DNA from: an uncultured Lachnospiraceae bacterium
GTDB taxonomy: Bacteria; Bacillota; Clostridia; Lachnospirales; Lachnospiraceae
Direction of reading: 5' to 3'
NCBI GenBank assembly: GCA_947565425.1
Contig: CANOFW010000006.1
Coordinates: 1-64,000, forward strand
Length of the DNA stretch: 64,000 nucleotides
Shown: positions 61,524-64,000 of the stretch, in pieces
Layout of the letters: every line of letters begins with the position of its first letter
Position numbering within the stretch: position 1 is the stretch's first letter
Made by a program: the position numbers and the translations under genes
The notes under the pieces: model-generated
What the model saw: only the letters and a program-made list of their open reading frames with translations
The model's database searches: none
Told to the model about the DNA's origin: nothing

Positions 61524-62738
61524 CTAAAATCCCACATCCTTTCCCAACAGATAATCCAAGGCATTCAGACGACGAATACCTTCATAATCCGCAGGGGGAT
61601 CCAGATCAAGTGTCAAAATACATTTGGGGTAATTATCTGAAATTTTCTGCAAAGGCTTTAACTCCCGCTCCAAAGTTATCTGTTCCCGCACCGTTGCCGC
61701 CACCTGAATATATCTGAGACCCTCCTGATTCATTGCGACAAAGTCTACTTCCAGATTATCCACCTTACCCACATATACACGATATCCACGGCGCACAAGT
61801 TCCAAATAAACAACGTTCTCCAGGATATGCCCAGTATCTGCCTGCCCGCTATTTCCAAGCATCGCTCTTCTCAATCCGATATCCACCATATAATACTTTT
61901 CTAAAGTTTTTAAATACTGTTTTCCTTTCACCTCATAACGTTTCGCCTGATAAATAATATATGAATCCATAAATGCCGACAGATAGGCTTCGACTGTCCT
62001 CACGTTAATACGCCGCCCATTGGAAGCCATGGTATCGCTGATTTTTTTTGTCGACAGCGGATTGCCAATATTATCCGCCAAAAACCTTATCACACTCTCT
62101 AACATCATTACATCCGTAATTTTCTTACGCCCAACGACGTCTTTGAGAATAATTGTCTCATAAATGCTTCGCAAATACTCTTGTACTTGCTCTGGCTCAG
62201 ACGCTATGTTTGCCACAAAGGGAAAAGAACTGCTTCCTATATAATCCCGGTAAGCTTCCTCTATGCGGTCCTCCATTCCATGCATCTGCACATATTCCGC
62301 AAAAGAAAAAGGCAGCATCTCTATCTGAATATATCTTCCGGTAAGCAATGTCGCCAGCTCGCCAGATAACATATAAGAATTGGAACCTGTTATATAAATA
62401 TCTACGTTATCTCTCAGAAAAAAACTATCCACCACCCGCTGAAATTCCTTGACATTTTGGATTTCGTCAAGGAAAAGGTAGGTCATCTTCCCTGGCAAAA
62501 TACGCTCTTTCATATATAGGTACAAAGCCTTGGGCTGCCACAGTTCTTGATACTCATAATCCTCAAAATTGATACTAATGATTTGATTCTCCTCGATGCC
62601 ATGTTCTAGTAAGTAATCTCTAAACATTCTTAATAAGGTAGACTTGCCACATCTTCTGATTCCCGTAACAACCTTTATCATCTTTTTGTCTTTCCACGCT
62701 AATAATCTTTGAAAATATTCCTTCCTGAGAACTTCCAT
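61524..62738 (-). CDS. AAA-ATPase with DUF4143 C-terminus
   Basis: Product of 404 residues. The N-terminal AAA domain has Walker A GIRRCGKST (about 27-35), Walker B YLFLDEIQNVKEF, and the sensor-like ITGSNSYMLSG. The middle is a winged helix, and the C-terminal DUF4143 domain ends in an ExK-like nuclease pattern (KVDNLEVDFVAMNQEGLRYIQV). These proteins are common in gut Firmicutes and Bacteroidetes and often lie in accessory regions; their function is unknown. The ATG follows TTGAGGTGATTTT, with a near-consensus promoter just upstream. Confidence 0.93.
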   Translation of the reverse strand: MEVLRKEYFQRLLAWKDKKMIKVVTGIRRCGKSTLLRMFRDYLLEHGIEENQIISINFEDYEYQELWQPKALYLYMKERILPGKMTYLFLDEIQNVKEFQRVVDSFFLRDNVDIYITGSNSYMLSGELATLLTGRYIQIEMLPFSFAEYVQMHGMEDRIEEAYRDYIGSSSFPFVANIASEPEQVQEYLRSIYETIILKDVVGRKKITDVMMLESVIRFLADNIGNPLSTKKISDTMASNGRRINVRTVEAYLSAFMDSYIIYQAKRYEVKGKQYLKTLEKYYMVDIGLRRAMLGNSGQADTGHILENVVYLELVRRGYRVYVGKVDNLEVDFVAMNQEGLRYIQVAATVREQITLERELKPLQKISDNYPKCILTLDLDPPADYEGIRRLNALDYLLGKDVGF

Positions 62739-62755
62739 AAAATCACCTCAATAAG

Positions 62756-62784
62756 ATTATATGCAAAAAGATACAATTTATCAA
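62756..62784 (-). promoter_or_regulatory. Sigma-A promoter of the AAA-DUF4143 gene
   Basis: On the minus strand TTGATA (62779-62784) and TATAAT (62756-62761) are 17 bp apart, about 18 bp before the ATG at 62738, so the leader is very short. Confidence 0.8.
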
Positions 62785-63072
62785 TAGTTTTTGTGCTATA
62801 ATGCAAAAACTTTATTACTTTTTATTGTTTTTGCAATTTTTAAATCAAAATAGCATACACAAATAGTATTGGAAAGCCTTAATCTTTTTTATAATTTCTT
62901 TGGAAATTTTTATCTTTCTTTTAGAAATTGTCCACACTTTGCACACAATTATCTTTTATACTTGGTTTATCAAATGAAGTTGATGGCACAAACATAAGCG
63001 CGCACCGTTATCAGCTTCGACTAAAGACAAATAACTTTATAACACATAAAGTTATATTACATATACATGGTC

Positions 63073-63098
63073 GGTGCCACCGCCCAAGATGTGGCACC
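63073..63098. repeat. GC-rich hairpin in the intergenic region
   Basis: GGTGCCAC and GTGGCACC form a perfect 8-bp stem around a 10-nt loop. There is no following T-run, so it is not a clear terminator. Confidence 0.5.
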
Positions 63099-63129
63099 CC
63101 ATGAAACATTTCATAAATTTACTCCCCCA

Positions 63130-63155
63130 AAAGCGTTGTCGAAAGACAGCGCTTT
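63130..63155 (-). terminator. Candidate terminator after the amidohydrolase gene
   Basis: AAAGCGTTGTC and GACAGCGCTTT form an 11-bp stem with one mismatch and a tetraloop, followed on the minus strand by TTTTGGGGG. It lies about 80 bp downstream of the amidohydrolase stop. Confidence 0.55.
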
Positions 63156-63163
63156 CCTTCCAT

Positions 63164-63268
63164 TTAAGTCATTTCCGATGCATATGTCACTTTCCCGTTT
63201 AAACCATTTCCAAAGCATATGTCATTTTCCCGTTTAAACCATTTCCAAAGCATATGTCACTTTCCCGT
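63164..63268 (-). repeat. 35-bp tandem repeats covering the 3' end of the amidohydrolase gene
   Basis: About three copies of a 35-bp unit (with CATTTCCAAAGCATATGTCA in two of them; the outermost copy is more diverged). The rightmost copy includes the last codons and stop of the amidohydrolase; the others lie beyond it. The period is not a multiple of three, so the duplication is out of frame. Confidence 0.85.
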
Positions 63269-64000
63269 TAATAATTACATACTGAATCTTTGTATCAGAT
63301 ACCATGGGATTGCCCGCCGCAATTACAAAATCACCATCTTTTCCTACTTCTAAGGAGCCTACGCGCTCTTCTACCCCGATATGTCTTGCTGCATTGAGTG
63401 TGATTGCCTGTAAAGCGTCAAACTCATCCATGCCGGATTTGACAGCAAGTCCGGCGCACAGAGGAAGATACTGTTGGGGAATTACCGGAGAATCGGTAAT
63501 AATCGCCACCTGACAGCCTGCGCGCGCAAGGTCTCCGGGCGTTTGAAAGCTCTTATTTTTTAACTCAAATTTAGTAGCATGCCCAAGAGTAGGACCTACC
63601 GCTACGGGATAACCTTCGTTTGCCAAATCTTCGGCAATCAACGAACCGTCTGTGCAGTGATCAAGGGCTAGCCGCAGATGAAATTCCTTGGCAATACGAA
63701 TTGCCGTAAAAATATCGTTTGCCTGGTGAACATGCGCCTTCAAGGGTAATAGCCCCTCAATGACAGGAATCAATGCTTCCAGCTTGGGATCATAAGGGGG
63801 GCATTTGAAAATATCATCCCCTGCCGCCTCCTTTCTTGCCAGGTAATCCTGCGTTCTCTCCAGCATTACCCGCAATTTAGACGCTGTGCTCATACGAGAA
63901 TAATTATCTTTATCTTTGTAACATGCTTTAGGATTCTCGCCAAAAGCGCATTTCATGGCAACCTTTTCTTTGACAATCATATTCTCTATGCGCTTTCCCG
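63234..64000 (-). CDS. Amidohydrolase (partial, N-terminus outside window)
   Basis: C-terminal part of a metal-dependent hydrolase of the imidazolonepropionase/dihydroorotase superfamily. The reading frame continues through the window's right edge (GKRIENMIVKEKVAMKCAFG). Visible residues include HVHQANDIFTAIRIAKEF, ALDHCTDGSLIA, a metal-site Asp in ITDSP, and the closing strand GKDGDFVIAAGNPM. The sequence resembles uncharacterised amidohydrolases of Clostridia with the AFGENPK motif. The substrate is unknown. The C-terminus TYALEMV lies in a tandem repeat. Confidence 0.88.
   Translation of the reverse strand, partial: GKRIENMIVKEKVAMKCAFGENPKACYKDKDNYSRMSTASKLRVMLERTQDYLARKEAAGDDIFKCPPYDPKLEALIPVIEGLLPLKAHVHQANDIFTAIRIAKEFHLRLALDHCTDGSLIAEDLANEGYPVAVGPTLGHATKFELKNKSFQTPGDLARAGCQVAIITDSPVIPQQYLPLCAGLAVKSGMDEFDALQAITLNAARHIGVEERVGSLEVGKDGDFVIAAGNPMVSDTKIQYVIINGKVTYALEMV

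Larger units (their letters stand above)
62739..63233. other. Intergenic region upstream of the AAA-DUF4143 gene
   Basis: About 495 bp with no gene found. It contains the promoter of the AAA gene, an AT-rich stretch to about 63000, AACTTTAT-AACAC-ATAAAGTT at about 63030-63056, a hairpin at 63073-63098, a GAAA-loop hairpin at 63130-63155, and the tail of a 35-bp tandem repeat at its right end. Confidence 0.6.

Noticed and set aside
63030-63056. Perfect AT-rich inverted repeat as an operator
   Set aside because: Symmetry alone in AT-rich DNA is weak evidence, and it is far from either gene start.

Overview
The window most likely comes from a motile, anaerobic member of the Lachnospiraceae (Clostridia). 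This rests on gene content: a flagellin-fliS block beside a large DUF6240-type protein, a BofA homologue, [FeFe]-hydrogenase maturases HydE and HydG, a Firmicutes-type murG, a GlgB, several hypothetical proteins typical of the family, and strong AGGAGG-type ribosome binding sites. GC content looks moderate, with one clearly AT-rich segment at about 51.7-53.9 kb. Most genes are on the minus strand. No tRNA, rRNA, IS element or CRISPR array was recognised.

Layout. 1-8.3 kb holds housekeeping genes on the minus strand: lysS (cut by the window edge), greA, a hypothetical, dusB, coaX, a small hypothetical, birA, argF, and an SPFH/NfeD membrane pair. 8.4-19.1 kb holds a secreted SH3/SleB-type cell-wall hydrolase with expanded repeats, a transmembrane chemoreceptor, pgi, a FIST sensor next to a soluble chemoreceptor, murG, a HIT protein and a flavodoxin-SCP2 fusion. 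19.2-28.7 kb is a complete Tad/Flp-type pilus locus: two prepilin peptidases, TadZ-like, TadA/CpaF, TadB, TadC, a 57-residue Flp pilin that lies between the larger genes, TadE/G-like proteins and an FHA protein. BofA and a DUF2508 protein follow. 29.6-34.7 kb is the fliS-flagellin-DUF6240 block.

34.9-38.3 kb holds a secreted FnIII protein and a decayed regulatory/ABC module: a truncated response regulator fused out of frame to a membrane-protein tail, followed by an intact but orphan ABC ATPase. 38.3-51.6 kb holds an anchored propeller-like protein with a degenerate C39-like tail, a methyltransferase, a GPGG-repeat protein, glgB, a TPR/AAA+ protein with a tandem-repeat linker, an AI-2E family transporter and an aconitase. 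51.7-53.9 kb is the AT-rich three-gene island: a STAS/GHKL ATPase, a STAS-like DUF4325 protein and a small membrane protein, on the plus strand. This is the best candidate for an undescribed system. 54.0-64 kb holds a large histidine kinase with its response regulator, a coiled-coil protein, hydG and hydE, an AAA-DUF4143 ATPase and a partial amidohydrolase whose 3' end is tandemly duplicated.

The genes suggest a flagellated cell with surface pili, chemosensory inputs, active cell-wall turnover, glycogen synthesis and hydrogen metabolism. Several loci show small-scale genome dynamics: in-frame repeat expansion, slippage duplications, a deletion scar, and long palindromes in the gaps between convergent or divergent genes. 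All family names come from reading the translated sequence and from memory; no database search was run.
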